A DNA stretch of 64,000 nt from RPQJ01 sp963706755 (GTDB taxonomy: Bacteria; Pseudomonadota; Gammaproteobacteria; Steroidobacterales; Steroidobacteraceae): positions 186,001-250,000 of the forward strand of contig CAVPNH010000008.1 in the NCBI GenBank assembly GCA_963706755.1, given 5' to 3'. A program made the position numbers and the translations under genes. Of this stretch, positions 8,655 to 18,624 are shown piece by piece. The notes beneath the pieces were generated by a model. That model made no database searches and was not told where the DNA came from. It saw only the letters and a list, made by a program, of their open reading frames with translations. Positions within the stretch are counted from its first letter, which is position 1. Every line of letters begins with the position of its first letter.

Positions 8655-10497
8655 TCAGGTTGCCGGCTTGCCGCACTGTTTCGCGGCGCGGAGGTCCTTG
8701 ATCGAAAGCTTCTTCTGAACCGCCCGGAAGCGCGGGTCGCAGCGGATCGGGTCCAGCGCCGGGAGCATCATCGACCAGTCGAGCGACCCGAACTGCTCCG
8801 ACGAATTTCGCTCGAGATAGTCGAGCGCGGCGTCGGGCGCGCCAGAGCAGCATGAGCAACCCGGGGATCTCGCTGTCGCTGAAGATGTTGCCGCTGCCCT
8901 TTACGAGGTTGCTGCGGAACGGGAAGGCCGCGAGGCGAGCCGCCAGCGCCTGGCGGTTGCCGCGACCCTCGAGCGTGTCGACCAGCTCGCCGACGAGTGG
9001 CAGGGCGCTGGGATCGCTGAGCTCCGCCGCGCGAACGAGGAAGGGGCGTGCTTCCTCGGGTCGTCCGCGCAACAACTCGGCGAATCCGACCCGGGTCTGG
9101 CAGCTGAGGTAGTCCGGCGCAAGAACGATGATCGGCTCGCAGACTGCGCGGGCCTCGGCGTAACGTCCCAACGTCGTCAGGACGAAGGCATGGTTCTCAG
9201 CGACGACCAGAGATCGGGGATCAAGTGTGCTCGCGCGCTCCAGCGACGCGAGGCCCGCGACCGGGTCGCCGCCACCCATCGTTGAGGTCCCGAGCCACTG
9301 ATACGCCGTCGCAAACGATGGCCGAAGCGCGATGGCCCGCTGGTACAGCGCACGCGCGGTGGGCAGGCGCCTCTCGTAAGTCGCGACGGACCCAAGCGCA
9401 GCATACGGCTCCGGCAGCGAGGGGTCGAGCGCGAGCGCCATTTCGGCAGCGTTGGTCGACCGATACGTCGCGTCGGCGATGCTGATCCGGCTTGAATAGT
9501 CCGCGATGACACCGTAACCAAGCGCAAGGCCGGCATAGGCGGGCGCATAAGCCGGGTCGATGGCGATAGCGCGCTCGAACTCGTCGACCGCCTGCCAGAG
9601 TTCGGCCTCGCGCCTGCGCTGCCAGAGCGCGATTCCGCGCAGGTAGTGGTCATGAGCCTCGATGCTCTTCGTGCCGGCGCTCGCGGCGCCGCCCTGACCC
9701 GCGCCGACGAGCTGCACTTTCATCTTGTCGCCGATCGCACGGGCGATTTCGTCCTGGATCGCGAAGATGTCCTTGAGTTCCCGGTCGTAGGTCTCGGACC
9801 ACAGGTGGAATCCGGTCTTGGCGTCGATCAGCTGCGCCGTGATGCGGACCTTCTGGTCCTGCCGGAGGACGCTGCCCTCGAGGATCATGCGCACCTTGAG
9901 CTCGCGTGCGATGACCGGCACGTCCTTCTGCTGGCCCTTGAACGCGAACGAGGAGGTGCGCGCCGCGACCTGCAGTTCCGGCGTGCCCGCGAGCACGTTC
10001 AGGATCTCCTCGCTGATGCCGTCGGAGAAGTAGTCGGACGCGGGGTCGCCGGACATGTTGACGAACGGCAGCACGGCGATGGAGTTGTCGGGCACGTCGG
10101 CCACGCGTCCCGACGCGGCAGCCGGTGCGACAGCAGGCGTTGTAGTCGCGTCCGCTGCCGTGGGCGGCGCGCCCCCGCCGGCCGTGCTCTGGCGATCGTA
10201 GCGCCAGAACATCGCGCCGCCGACCAGGAACAGCAGCGTGATGATCGCGAGTTCGGCGGCGCTGACGCGCTGCTGGCCCCGGTCACCGTGGTACCAGGCC
10301 AGCACCAGGACGATCGGGAGCCCAATCAGCAGCCAGGGCCATGAGCGGCTGGAGCAGGCCCGGCAACTGGAACGTCGTGGCAACGTAGCCGAGGCCCTGC
10401 AGCAGGCCCCAGGCGCCCGCGGCGTAGGCAATGCCCACTGCACCACCTTGCGGCGGCGCAGCCGAACCCAGAGACTCTCGATGTCGGCGTCGCTCAT
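8655..10497 (-). CDS. membrane TolB/FlgO-like TPR protein (three indels)
   Basis: Paralogue of the 45083-46903 gene. It opens MSDADIESLWVRLRRRKVVQ, then a hydrophobic region with two membrane helices, a TolB/FlgO-like segment (SIAVLPFVNMSGDPASDYF; EEILNVLAG; LEGSVLRQDQKVRITAQ) and about eight TPRs. Alignment by eye to the intact paralogue exposes errors. A C is missing in the run 10434-10436 and an extra base lies near 10333-10334; together these scramble about 34 residues of the first membrane region. A further indel near 8837-8843 shifts the C-terminus, which should end CGKPAT and stop at 8655. The ATG at 10497 matches the paralogue start. Its role is probably as a scaffold or envelope-linked regulator; no enzymatic motif is seen. 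Confidence 0.82.
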
Positions 10498-10693
10498 CCC
10501 GATCACGCCCTCCCTCGGTGCGCCGTCAGTCTGGCCTTCCGTCGCCTGACGCGGCCTGATGCGCTGCGCTGGCTCGGTGCGGCGTCAAGCGCATGCGGAA
10601 CTCTAGCACGACCCGCTTCGGCCACTTCCGGTCGGCCGCTTCCCGACAAACCGCGTGATATGGTTTCGTCTCCGCGTTTCGGCTCGCGCACCC

Positions 10694-12481
10694 ATGGGCG
10701 ACTCCCTCCCACCGACCTCACAGCCCGAGCAGGGCGGGGTGCTCCGTTCCTCGCGGGCGCAGGCCTCGGGGTGGATGCGCTGGCTGCCGGGGCTCGTGAC
10801 CCTGCGCAGCTACGATCGGTCCTGGCTCTCGCGTGACATCCTCGCCGGCCTCGTGCTGACCACGATGCTCGTCCCGGTCGGCATCGCCTATGCCGAGGCC
10901 TCGGGCGTGCCCGGCATCTACGGCCTCTACGCCACGATCGTGCCGCTGCTCGCCTACGCGCTCTTCGGCCCGAGCCGCGTCTTCGTGCTGGGCCCTGACT
11001 CCTCGCTCGCGGCGGTGATCCTGGCGGTCGTCCTGCCTCTGTCGGCGGGTGACCCGCATCGTGCAGTCGCGATCGCCGGCGCCCTGGCCGTCGTGTCGGG
11101 ACTCGTATGCATCGGTGCGGGCCTCGCACGCCTCGGATTCATCACCGAGTTGCTCTCGAAGCCGATCCGCTACGGCTACATGAACGGCATCGCGCTCACG
11201 GTCATGCTGAGCCAGATCCCAAAACTGTTCGGTTTCTCGGTCGAGGCGGACGGACCCATGCAACAGGCCCGGGGCATCGTCGAGCAGGTGCTCGCAGGCA
11301 GCACGAATGCCGCAGCGCTCGCCATCGGTGGCGGTGCGCTCGCACTGATCCTCGCGCTCAAGCGCTACCCGCGTGTTCCGGGCATCCTGATCGCCGTCAT
11401 CGCCGCGACGGTGTTGGTCGCGGTGTCGGGCGCCAACACTGATGCGGGTGTGGCCGTGCTCGGCGCATTGCCACACGGCCTGCCTTCGCCAGCCATTCCG
11501 CTCATTGGTTTCGACGACCTCGTGCCAGTGATCACTGGCGGCATTGCGATCGCGCTAGTGTCATTTGCCGACACGAGCGTGCTTTCGAGGACCTACGCGG
11601 CGCGCCTGCGCGCTCCCGTGGACCCGAACCAGGAGATGGTGGGGCTCGGCGCCGCGAACCTCGCGGCCGGCTTCTTCCAGGGCTTCCCGATCAGCAGCAG
11701 CGCGTCACGAACCCCGGTGGCCGAGGCGGCAGGCTCGAAGACCCAACTCACGGGTGTCGTTGGCGCACTGGCCATCGCTCTGCTGCTGGTTCTCGCGCCG
11801 GGCCTGCTCGAGTACCTGCCGAGCACGGCGCTCGCCGCGGTCGTGATCTCGTCCGCGATCGGGCTCGTCGAGATCGCCGACCTGCGCCGCATCTATCGTA
11901 TCCAGCAATGGGAGTTCTGGCTTTCGATGGTGTGCTTCGCGGGCGTGGCGTTCTTCGGCGCCATCCCGGGCATCGGGTTCGCGATCTTGATCGCCGTGAT
12001 CGAGTTCCTCTGGGACGGGTGGCGGCCGCACTTCGCCGTGCTGGGGCGCGTGGACGGCGTCCGGGGCTATCACGACATCAAGCGCTATCCGCAGGCGCAG
12101 CGCGTTCCGGGGCTGGTGCTTTTCCGCTGGGACGCGCCGCTCTTCTTTGCCAACGCGGAACTCTTCCACGAGCGGGTGCTGGATGCGGTGGCAGATTCCC
12201 CGACGCCGGCGCGCTGGGTCGTGGTCGCCGCGGAGCCTGTCACCAGCGTGGACGTCACCGCCGCCGACATCCTCTCCGAACTCGACGACGCGCTCGAGGC
12301 CGCGGGGGTCGAGATGCACTTTGCCGAGATGAAGGACCCGGTCAAGGACAAGCTGAAGCGATTCGGCCTCTTCAGTCGCTTCGGGGAGCGGACCTTCCAC
12401 GCCACCGTTGGCGAGGCCGTCAAGGCGTACCTCGCGACGTGCCCGGTCGAGTGGGTGGACTGGCAGGAGCGGAGCCCGTAG
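10694..12481 (+). CDS. SulP-family anion transporter with STAS domain
   Basis: A 595-residue inner-membrane transporter of sulfate, bicarbonate or related anions. The SulP signature region is DILAGLVLTTMLVPVGIAYA followed by GVPGIYGLYATIVP and GPSRVFVLGPDSSL, with about 10-12 hydrophobic segments to residue 440. A C-terminal STAS domain follows (LVLFRWDAPLFFANAELF; VVVAAEPVTSVDVTAADIL). The ATG at 10694 is preferred over an in-frame GTG at 10655 because family members start close to the first conserved block. Neither start has a strong ribosome site. The substrate cannot be decided from sequence. Confidence 0.93.
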   Translation: MGDSLPPTSQPEQGGVLRSSRAQASGWMRWLPGLVTLRSYDRSWLSRDILAGLVLTTMLVPVGIAYAEASGVPGIYGLYATIVPLLAYALFGPSRVFVLGPDSSLAAVILAVVLPLSAGDPHRAVAIAGALAVVSGLVCIGAGLARLGFITELLSKPIRYGYMNGIALTVMLSQIPKLFGFSVEADGPMQQARGIVEQVLAGSTNAAALAIGGGALALILALKRYPRVPGILIAVIAATVLVAVSGANTDAGVAVLGALPHGLPSPAIPLIGFDDLVPVITGGIAIALVSFADTSVLSRTYAARLRAPVDPNQEMVGLGAANLAAGFFQGFPISSSASRTPVAEAAGSKTQLTGVVGALAIALLLVLAPGLLEYLPSTALAAVVISSAIGLVEIADLRRIYRIQQWEFWLSMVCFAGVAFFGAIPGIGFAILIAVIEFLWDGWRPHFAVLGRVDGVRGYHDIKRYPQAQRVPGLVLFRWDAPLFFANAELFHERVLDAVADSPTPARWVVVAAEPVTSVDVTAADILSELDDALEAAGVEMHFAEMKDPVKDKLKRFGLFSRFGERTFHATVGEAVKAYLATCPVEWVDWQERSP

Positions 12482-12528
12482 CAGCGCGGAAAGCGCGGCA
12501 GTGCCTTGCTCTCGTCGGTGACGGAGCG

Positions 12529-13861
12529 TCAACCGCCTGGGAAACGATCCAGGTACTGCCAGAGCGGGCCGCGCATCCCGTGTCTTCGAAGCACGGCGAA
12601 TGCTTTTTCGATTGAAGCGAATGCCGAGCTTGGGCACGATCCAGCGCGGCAGTCGCGCGGCACGCCGTCGGACTCGCTCGTAGATCTCGTCACGGAAACG
12701 GTCCCGCTCCGACTGGTCGCTGGCATCGTGAATCTCGCTGTCCTCGACCCAGACCAGCATCACCGCCGCAAACGGATCGAGGTCCTCCACGAAGTCGAGC
12801 GTCTGCTCCACCTGCTCGAGAGTCTCGCCGTTCGTTCCGAGGATGAACGAATGGCAGTCCTTGAGGCCGTGGGCCCTGGCGATCGACGCAAGCCGCTTGA
12901 TCTTGTCCGTATGGAAGCCCTTGCGCAGGCGATCCAGGACCTCGTCGCAGCCGCTGTCGGAGCCGACCTCCATGCCCGTGGACCCGGCGCGCACCATGAG
13001 GTCCGCGAGTTCTTCGTCGAAGGCGACGGGGCTGATATAGCTCGTCCAGGGCGTCCTGTTCCCGCGTGCCGCGAGTTCCCGGCAGACCTCCTTCGCGTGG
13101 CGTGGCGGCAGGTTGAATACGCTGTCGACGATGAAGAGGTGATCGACACCCGCGCGCGCACCGATTTCCATGAACTCCTCGGCAACCCTGGCCGGCTGTC
13201 GCATCCGGGTCTTCCGGCCCTCGAGCAGCGGGTAGGTGCAGTAGGTGCAATGCAGGGGACAGCCTCGCTTCGTCTGCAGCGATTCGGTGCCGTAGTCGCC
13301 GTAATAGCGCGGCGAGAGGACCGCGCGATCGAGCGGTGGCAGGTCGTCCAGGTCCAGCATGTCGATGCCGTTGCCCGAATAGCGCAGTTGCCCGTCGCTC
13401 CGGCTGTAGAGCCGCTCCACGTTCTGCAGGGCCGGCTGCGGACGTTCGAGTTCCTCGAGCAGGCGCGCGAAGGCGCGCTCGCCCTCGCCGGCGATACCGT
13501 AATCCGCGCCGAGGTCCTGCATCAGGGCCTTCGGCGTCACCGAGAAGCCACCACCGCCGAGCACGATCGGTGCCGAGGAATTCGCACGGACCGTCCGGAC
13601 GAGCGCACGGTATGCGTCGAGGTTGGCCGTGATGTCCGTGTAATCCATGTTCTGCAGGTTGCGCAGGCCGATTGCGACGAGATCGGGCCGATGCTCGCGC
13701 AACCTGCTCGCAACGGCCTCGAGCGGATCAGGCTCGAAGCAGAGGTCCCAGAACAGCTTCTCGTGACGTTCGGGCGTGGCGGCCATCACGTGCAGCAGTC
13801 CGAGCGGGATCACGGCGTCCGGCATGTTCTCCCGGTTCGCGGAGATGAATGCTATGCGCAT
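12529..13861 (-). CDS. B12-binding-domain radical SAM enzyme (one frameshift)
   Basis: A roughly 443-residue cobalamin-binding radical SAM protein. Residues 1-140 form a B12-binding-type Rossmann domain (MRIAFISANRENMPDAVIPL; PIVLGGGGFSVTP). The radical SAM core starts with RGCPLHCTYCTYP, the CxxxCxxC 4Fe-4S motif, near residue 210. The frame breaks in the homopolymer at 12604-12608 (five T on the plus strand where four restore the frame). The corrected C-terminus reads LWQYLDRFPGG with a stop at 12529. It is the third gene of an operon with the membrane protein and PPTase genes, with 19-base gaps, so it probably modifies the aryl polyene, perhaps as a C-methylase. Function is inferred from family and position only. 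Confidence 0.85.
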
Positions 13862-13880
13862 CGAGTGGGCAGCCCGAAAG

Positions 13881-14636
13881 TCAGTATTCGCGAGGCCCGG
13901 CGCCGGGCCGGCTCGCCAGGCCGGCGCTCGTCGGCCGGAACATCGCACTCACGCCGGCAAGCCGGCGTATGAAGCTGAAAAACCCCCCATAGGATCGTTC
14001 CGGAAACCGTCGCACGCGCACCCGGTACTCGACTGCGAAGATCGCGGCGACGATGACGTAATTCAGTACGTTGGCAAAGAGCGACCAGGCGCGGAGCGGG
14101 ACGGTGACGCGCGGATTCAGGCCAGCGCTGAGCAGCATGCCGCCGGGGCTCGCCAGGGCCGCCAGGACGAGGTTGATGCTCGCGAAAGACACGAACACGA
14201 CGGCCCAGATCAATGTCAGCTTTCGGGCGTAGGCAGCTACGTCGCTGGAACTGTTTTCCGGAGGGCCGTGAAGCAGAATGATCGCCCGCTCGATCAGGGG
14301 CATCCGGCCATCCCGGAGGGTGCTGCCGAAGACCCAGGCCATGAATCCATTGATCAGGATCGGCGGCAGGAACAGCAGCAGCAACGTCTGCCCGGACCTG
14401 GCCACTTCGTACAGGCCGAAGCCTGCGGCCAGGAGCAGGACCCACGCCAGCGGACGGCCATTCCGGAGTCCGGGAAACAGGATGAGCACGGCGAGCAGGC
14501 CAATGCTGGCCCCGATCGGCCCGGGCCGGCCGCTGAGCACCGCCATGTGCGCGCAAAGCGGGTACGACGCCCCGAGCAGGATCATCGCGCCCACATTTCG
14601 AGGCTTGGCGCCGCCGTTGTCCGGTTGTGTCGTCAT
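13881..14636 (-). CDS. COG4648-type integral membrane protein of aryl polyene clusters
   Basis: A 251-residue protein with about seven predicted membrane helices (for example AVLILFPGLRNGRPLAWVLL and LLLLFLPPILINGFMAWVFG). It resembles the uncharacterised COG4648 membrane proteins that recur in aryl polyene/xanthomonadin clusters. The conserved middle part RDGRMPLIERAIILLHGPPE is polar and probably faces the cytoplasm. The biochemical role is unknown. It lies between the PPTase and radical SAM genes, with 19-base gaps on both sides, in one minus-strand operon. Confidence 0.78.
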   Translation of the reverse strand: MTTQPDNGGAKPRNVGAMILLGASYPLCAHMAVLSGRPGPIGASIGLLAVLILFPGLRNGRPLAWVLLLAAGFGLYEVARSGQTLLLLFLPPILINGFMAWVFGSTLRDGRMPLIERAIILLHGPPENSSSDVAAYARKLTLIWAVVFVSFASINLVLAALASPGGMLLSAGLNPRVTVPLRAWSLFANVLNYVIVAAIFAVEYRVRVRRFPERSYGGFFSFIRRLAGVSAMFRPTSAGLASRPGAGPREY

Positions 14637-14655
14637 GGTCTAGGCGCGTTGCAGA

Positions 14656-15361
14656 TTAGCACGCACTCCCGCCACGGCTGCCGCTGCCCTTGAGGTCCCG
14701 CACGACCGGCCATTCCCGGGCCCGCGGCAACGGCCACTCCATCGTGTTGATCGCCTCAAGGATCGGCGCAGGCGATTCATTCACGTGCACGACGGCCAGG
14801 CGCAGTTGCGGCCGCGGGGCAAAGACCCTCGCGCGCCAGGCATGACTGGTTGGAACCATTGCGTGACGCCTGCCAGAGGAGTCGATGAAGCGGCACAGCC
14901 TGAGTGCATCGGCCAGGTGCAGCCGCAGCGCCTTTCCGAACGCTTCCTTGAGCGTCCAGAGCTCGTAGAACGTCGAACAGACCTCGGCCGGGTCGTCCAG
15001 TGAAGAGAGGTGGGCGCTCTCGGCAGCGGAGCAGGCGACGTCGGCCATGCCCGCTGAAATCGCGCGGCACCAGCCACTCCAGGTCGACGCCCACGGCAAC
15101 TGATCCGGGCGCCAGGGCAAGGGCCGCGTATCCGTGGCTGTGCGAGAGGCTGCGGCGCTCGCCCCCGGTACCGGGAACGGCACCCTGCAGTGCACGGCTC
15201 GATTCCCAGTCGAGCCTTCGGCGCGCCGTGCGAATCGCCGCCCATACATCCCGATCGGCGCCCGTGAGCTGCGACGGATCGAACCGACGGGCCGCCTCGG
15301 GTGTCGCGAGCCACACCTCGGCGACAGGGGGTGCTGGTTGGGGTGGCGCCACGCGGCTCAT
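14656..15361 (-). CDS. 4'-phosphopantetheinyl transferase (one frameshift)
   Basis: Transfers 4'-phosphopantetheine from CoA to the serine of acyl carrier proteins; here it probably activates the two cluster ACPs. Corrected length is about 234 residues. The magnesium-binding motif VGVDLEW (Asp and Glu) and the signature WTLKEAFGKAL are present. An extra base at 15049 splits the gene: the first part ends VPRDFSG and the frame resumes MADVACSAAESAH. Without correction the catalytic WxxKE part is lost, so an indel in the data is more likely than decay. First gene of the minus-strand operon, divergent from the acyltransferase at 15458; their promoters must share 15362-15457. Confidence 0.87.
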
Positions 15362-15457
15362 GCGCAGGCCCGGGCTTGCATCGCTGGCCGGTCCGCCTCA
15401 TCGTCGCAGCATGGATGCCGGCCGAGACCGGCTGCGAGGGCAGGAAACCCATACGAC

Positions 15458-16252
15458 ATGGTCCAGCGGCTGACGCATTTCTGGCGAATCCTCGCCACCG
15501 GAATCTGCTTTGTCCTGTTCGGCATCGGCGGGCTCACTCTAGGGTTGCTGGTATTCCCGGTGGTGCTGTTGTTGCCCGGCGGGGTGGACCGCCGGCGTGC
15601 CCGCACACGCGGACTGGTCCAGCGCGCGTTCCGGATTTTCGTGGCCATCATAAGCGGCCTGGGGGCCCTCAGCTACGAGTTCCACGGCCGCGAGCGCCTC
15701 GGCCGACGGGGGCAACTGGTCATTGCAAATCATCCGACCCTGATCGACGTCGTGTTCATCGTCGCGTTTACCGCGGCTCCGGCATGCGTCGTAAAGGAAG
15801 CCATGTTCGTCAATCCTTTCACGCGGCGAGTCATTCGCGCTGCCGGTTACATCAGCAATGCCCCGACGGACTCGATGATCGAGAGCGCGGTCACGGCCCT
15901 GCGATCAGGTGATGCCCTGGTCATGTTCCCCGAGGGCACGCGGACCCGGCCAGGCCAGCCGATGGAGTTCCATCGGGGGGTGGCCAGCGTGGCCGTCGAG
16001 GGCGCGGCCGTGCTCACGCCGGTCTACATCAGCGTGGACCAGCCATTCCTGCACAAGACCCAGCCCTGGTATCGCGCCCCGCCGCGCCGGCCGCATTTCA
16101 CGATCCGGGTCGGCGCCGACATCGACCTCGAGCCCTACCGGGGCCAGCCGCCGCCCAAGGGATCGCGCCGCCTCAACGAATGGCTCGTGGCGCATTACGA
16201 ACAGGAGCTTGCATCCTGCCGCGGTGGCTATAATGGACTGCGCAAGGATTGA
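15458..16252 (+). CDS. PlsC-type acyltransferase
   Basis: A 264-residue 1-acylglycerol-3-phosphate-type acyltransferase. An N-terminal membrane helix (LATGICFVLFGIGGLTLGLL) precedes the acyltransferase motifs NHPTLID (an NHx4D box) and FPEGTRTRPGQP. Aryl polyene clusters carry such enzymes to place acyl chains on the glycerol-like lipid that anchors the pigment; that role is inferred from context. The ATG at 15458 begins just before the membrane helix. First gene of a ten-gene plus-strand run reaching 22602. Confidence 0.9.
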   Translation: MVQRLTHFWRILATGICFVLFGIGGLTLGLLVFPVVLLLPGGVDRRRARTRGLVQRAFRIFVAIISGLGALSYEFHGRERLGRRGQLVIANHPTLIDVVFIVAFTAAPACVVKEAMFVNPFTRRVIRAAGYISNAPTDSMIESAVTALRSGDALVMFPEGTRTRPGQPMEFHRGVASVAVEGAAVLTPVYISVDQPFLHKTQPWYRAPPRRPHFTIRVGADIDLEPYRGQPPPKGSRRLNEWLVAHYEQELASCRGGYNGLRKD

Positions 16253-16322
16253 TCGGGGTGAGCGGGGTCCAGGACGGACGTTGCCGCCGTCCTGGTCAGG
16301 GCAAGGGAACGAGTGGGGGCGC

Positions 16323-16572
16323 ATGCAGACGAAAGACGAAGTGCTGGAGCAACTCAAGGCGTCCCTGGTCGAGTTGTTCGAGGTCGACCCCGAACGCATC
16401 ACGCTCGAAGCCAGGCTCAACGAGGACCTGGAGATCGACAGCATCGATGCCGTCGATCTGCTGGACAGGTTGCGGCAAGCAGACGGGCCGCAAGATCTCG
16501 GCAGACGATTTCCGAACCGTGCGAACGGTCGGTGACCTGGTCAATGCGGTCCACGCCGTCCTGCAGGCGTGA
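16323..16572 (+). CDS. acyl carrier protein, cluster ACP 1 (one frameshift)
   Basis: An 82-residue (corrected) ACP that carries the growing polyene on phosphopantetheine. The attachment serine is Ser40 in DLEIDSIDAVDLL. The frame breaks by one extra base in the CGGC at 16473-16476: the protein reads LLDRLR and then resumes KQTGRKISADDF and DLVNAVHAVLQA in the next frame. Resuming exactly in the third helix of the ACP fold argues for a sequence error. It follows the acyltransferase by 70 bases and precedes the dehydratase by 18. Confidence 0.85.
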
Positions 16573-16590
16573 GCTGAGTCCTCCAATGCC

Positions 16591-16959
16591 ATGACCGGGC
16601 CGTCATGGATGCCGGTGATCAGCGAACTTTCGCTCGACGCAGACTCGCAGTCGCTGAATTGCAGTTTCCTCGTCCCGGCTGACCTGCCGGTCTTTCGCGG
16701 TCACTTTCCAGGGGTGCCGATCGTCCCAGGCGTCATGCAGGTGGGTTGGGCAGTCGAGTTGGCGCGCGCCCACGGCCTGGTGACCGGTCCATGCGTGGAA
16801 ATCATCACCGCCAAGTTTCGACGCCTGTTGCAGCCGGGCATGCGCCTCGAGGCCCGGTTGGAGCGAAGCGCGCCGGCGGGGCAGTTGCACTTCAAGTACG
16901 AGTGCGAAGGCGCCGTGGTCTCGACCGGTCGCCTGCAGTTCGGGTGCGGCCATGACTAG
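16591..16959 (+). CDS. hotdog 3-hydroxyacyl-ACP dehydratase, ApeI-like (copy 1)
   Basis: A 122-residue single hotdog domain related to FabA/FabZ. The central helix motif GHFPGVPIVPGVMQ contains the conserved catalytic histidine. It dehydrates 3-hydroxyacyl-ACP to the 2-enoyl form, creating each double bond of the polyene. It resembles the short ApeI-type dehydratases rather than the ApeP-like ones also present. A second gene of the same type is at 35152-35478. It overlaps the glycosyltransferase start by 8 bases. Confidence 0.87.
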   Translation: MTGPSWMPVISELSLDADSQSLNCSFLVPADLPVFRGHFPGVPIVPGVMQVGWAVELARAHGLVTGPCVEIITAKFRRLLQPGMRLEARLERSAPAGQLHFKYECEGAVVSTGRLQFGCGHD

Positions 16960-17719
16960 CGTCTGCGCCCTCGTGCCGGTCTATGACCACGAGCACGCGG
17001 TGGGGGCCACGGTTGCAAGCCTCCGGTCGCACGGCCTGGCCGTCATTCTGGTGGACGATGGCTCGGGTCCGTCGTGCGCAGGGGTGCTGCGTCGTCTCGC
17101 GGCAGAGGACTCCCAGGTGCACCTGCTGCGCCTCGCCGAGAACCAGGGCAAGGGCGCGGCAGTCATGGCCGGCCTGCAGGCGGCTGCGGACGCCGGGTTC
17201 ACGCATGCCCTGCAGATCGACGCCGATGGACAGCACGATTCCAGCGACGTGCCGCGATTCGTGGCGGCGGCGGCGTCCGAGCCGCGAGCCGTCATTTGTG
17301 GCCGGCCGGTGTTCGACGCGTCGATCCCGCGCAGCCGGCGCTACCTGCGGTACCTGACGCATGCGATGGTATGGCTGAATACGCTGTCGTTCGACATTCC
17401 GGACTCGATGTGCGGCCTGCGCGTCTACCCGTTGTCGATCGTGCTCCCCGTCATTGCGGCGAAACCGCCGGGCAGCCGCATGGATTTCGACGTCGAGGTG
17501 CTCGTTCGCCTGCACTGGATGGGTGTTGCGATGCGCTGGATTCCGACACGTGTACGCTATGCCACGGATGGAATTTCCCATTTCCGGCTGCTGCGGGATA
17601 ACTGGCTGATCACGGTCATGCATACCAGGCTGTTCTTCGGCATGCTGCGCCGCGCCCCGCTGCTGGTCGCGCGCAGGCTGCGCACGGCGCTCACGTCGAC
17701 GCCAGGGGTGACCACGTGA
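16952..17719 (+). CDS. family 2 glycosyltransferase (DPM1/polyene-cluster type)
   Basis: A 255-residue GT2 enzyme with the GT-A fold. It starts TSVCALVPVYDHEHAVGAT, followed by the nucleotide-binding VILVDDGSG and the metal-binding DADGQHDSSD. It resembles dolichyl-phosphate mannosyltransferase-like GT2 proteins found in aryl polyene clusters, which probably add a sugar or lipid-linked head group to the pigment anchor. No C-terminal membrane helices are seen, so it is soluble or peripheral. The ATG lies inside the end of the dehydratase gene. Confidence 0.9.
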   Translation: MTSVCALVPVYDHEHAVGATVASLRSHGLAVILVDDGSGPSCAGVLRRLAAEDSQVHLLRLAENQGKGAAVMAGLQAAADAGFTHALQIDADGQHDSSDVPRFVAAAASEPRAVICGRPVFDASIPRSRRYLRYLTHAMVWLNTLSFDIPDSMCGLRVYPLSIVLPVIAAKPPGSRMDFDVEVLVRLHWMGVAMRWIPTRVRYATDGISHFRLLRDNWLITVMHTRLFFGMLRRAPLLVARRLRTALTSTPGVTT

Positions 17720-18153
17720 GAATGCAGGGCGCGCTGTTCGCCGACGTGGATCTCGAGGTCCGGTTCCACGACGTCGACATGGTGGGAGTCGTATGGCACG
17801 GGCACTACCTGCGCTACCTCGAGAACGCCCGCTGGGCACTCATGAACCAGATCGGCTACGGTCTCGAGCGGATGGTCGAGTCCGGGTATGCGTGGCCCAT
17901 CGTGGAACTGCACACCAAGTACATCCGCCCGGCGCGCTTCGGGGACCGCCTGCGCGTACGCGCGTCGCTGCTCGAGTGGGAGAGTCGGTTGACTCTGAAC
18001 TACCTGGTCACGCAACTGGACGACGGCGCGCGCGTGGCACGCGCACGCACGGTCCAGGTCGCCGTCCACGCCTCGAATGGGGAATTGCAGTTCGCGACGC
18101 CCCCTGACTTCGTGGCATGCGTCCGGGCGGCGCTGACAGCGGCGAGCGCATGA
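17716..18153 (+). CDS. hotdog acyl-CoA/ACP thioesterase (4HBT/YbgC-like)
   Basis: A 145-residue 4-hydroxybenzoyl-CoA-type thioesterase. FHDVDMVGVVWHGHYLRYLE contains the conserved active-site aspartate region of the 4HBT family. It hydrolyses a thioester, possibly releasing polyene or clearing stalled intermediates. The start GTG at 17716 overlaps the glycosyltransferase stop as GTGA; an ATG two codons later is the alternative. Its own stop overlaps the next start as ATGA, so translation is coupled along this operon. Confidence 0.88.
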   Translation: MRMQGALFADVDLEVRFHDVDMVGVVWHGHYLRYLENARWALMNQIGYGLERMVESGYAWPIVELHTKYIRPARFGDRLRVRASLLEWESRLTLNYLVTQLDDGARVARARTVQVAVHASNGELQFATPPDFVACVRAALTAASA

Positions 18154-18624
18154 ACCGTTCAGAGTTTCCCGCTCCTGCCGACCTGATCCGGCACCGGGGG
18201 GACGCGCTACTGCTCGACGAGATCTCCCGTGGCGACGAAAAGCGACTGGAAGCGCGTGTCCTGGTGCGCCCGGGCACCGCGTACAGCGATCACGCCGGGC
18301 ACCTGCCTGCCTGGGCCGGCCCCGAACTCATGGCGCAGGCGATCAGCGCCTTGTCGGGGCTGCGGTCGCTGCGGGCGCACGGTCGAACCGGCCCCGATCG
18401 GCCTGCTGCTCGGCGTACGATCTTATCGGGCCATCGTCGGGGAATTCCGCTGCGGCGAGACACTGCAGGTCGAAGTGACCGAGTCATCCGAAGACGAGGA
18501 CGGCATGGCCGTATTCGACTGCAGGATCTGCCGGGCGGGCGACGTTGTCGCGTCGGGCAGGCTGACGGTATTCCAGCCGGCGGACGATTCGTTCCTGGAG
18601 CGGGAGTGCGCGCGCAATGCCTGA
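18150..18624 (+). CDS. hotdog 3-hydroxyacyl-ACP dehydratase, ApeP-like (copy 1, one frameshift)
   Basis: A 157-residue (corrected) dehydratase of the ApeP-like type. Near the N-terminus is IRHRGDALLLDEISRGDEK, the active-site histidine region of this group, then LPAWAGPELMAQAISALSG. An extra G in 18381-18382 breaks the frame. The corrected reading gives RAHVEPAPIGLLLGVRSY and continues to the stop at 18624. It should work with the ApeI-like enzyme in double-bond formation. A second ApeP-like copy is at 30872-31306. Confidence 0.85.

Noticed and set aside
11705..12528. Long C-terminal extension of the radical SAM gene into the SulP region
   Set aside because: It arises only because an extra base in the 12604-12608 run shifts the frame; the correct frame stops at 12529, and the extension is antisense to SulP.
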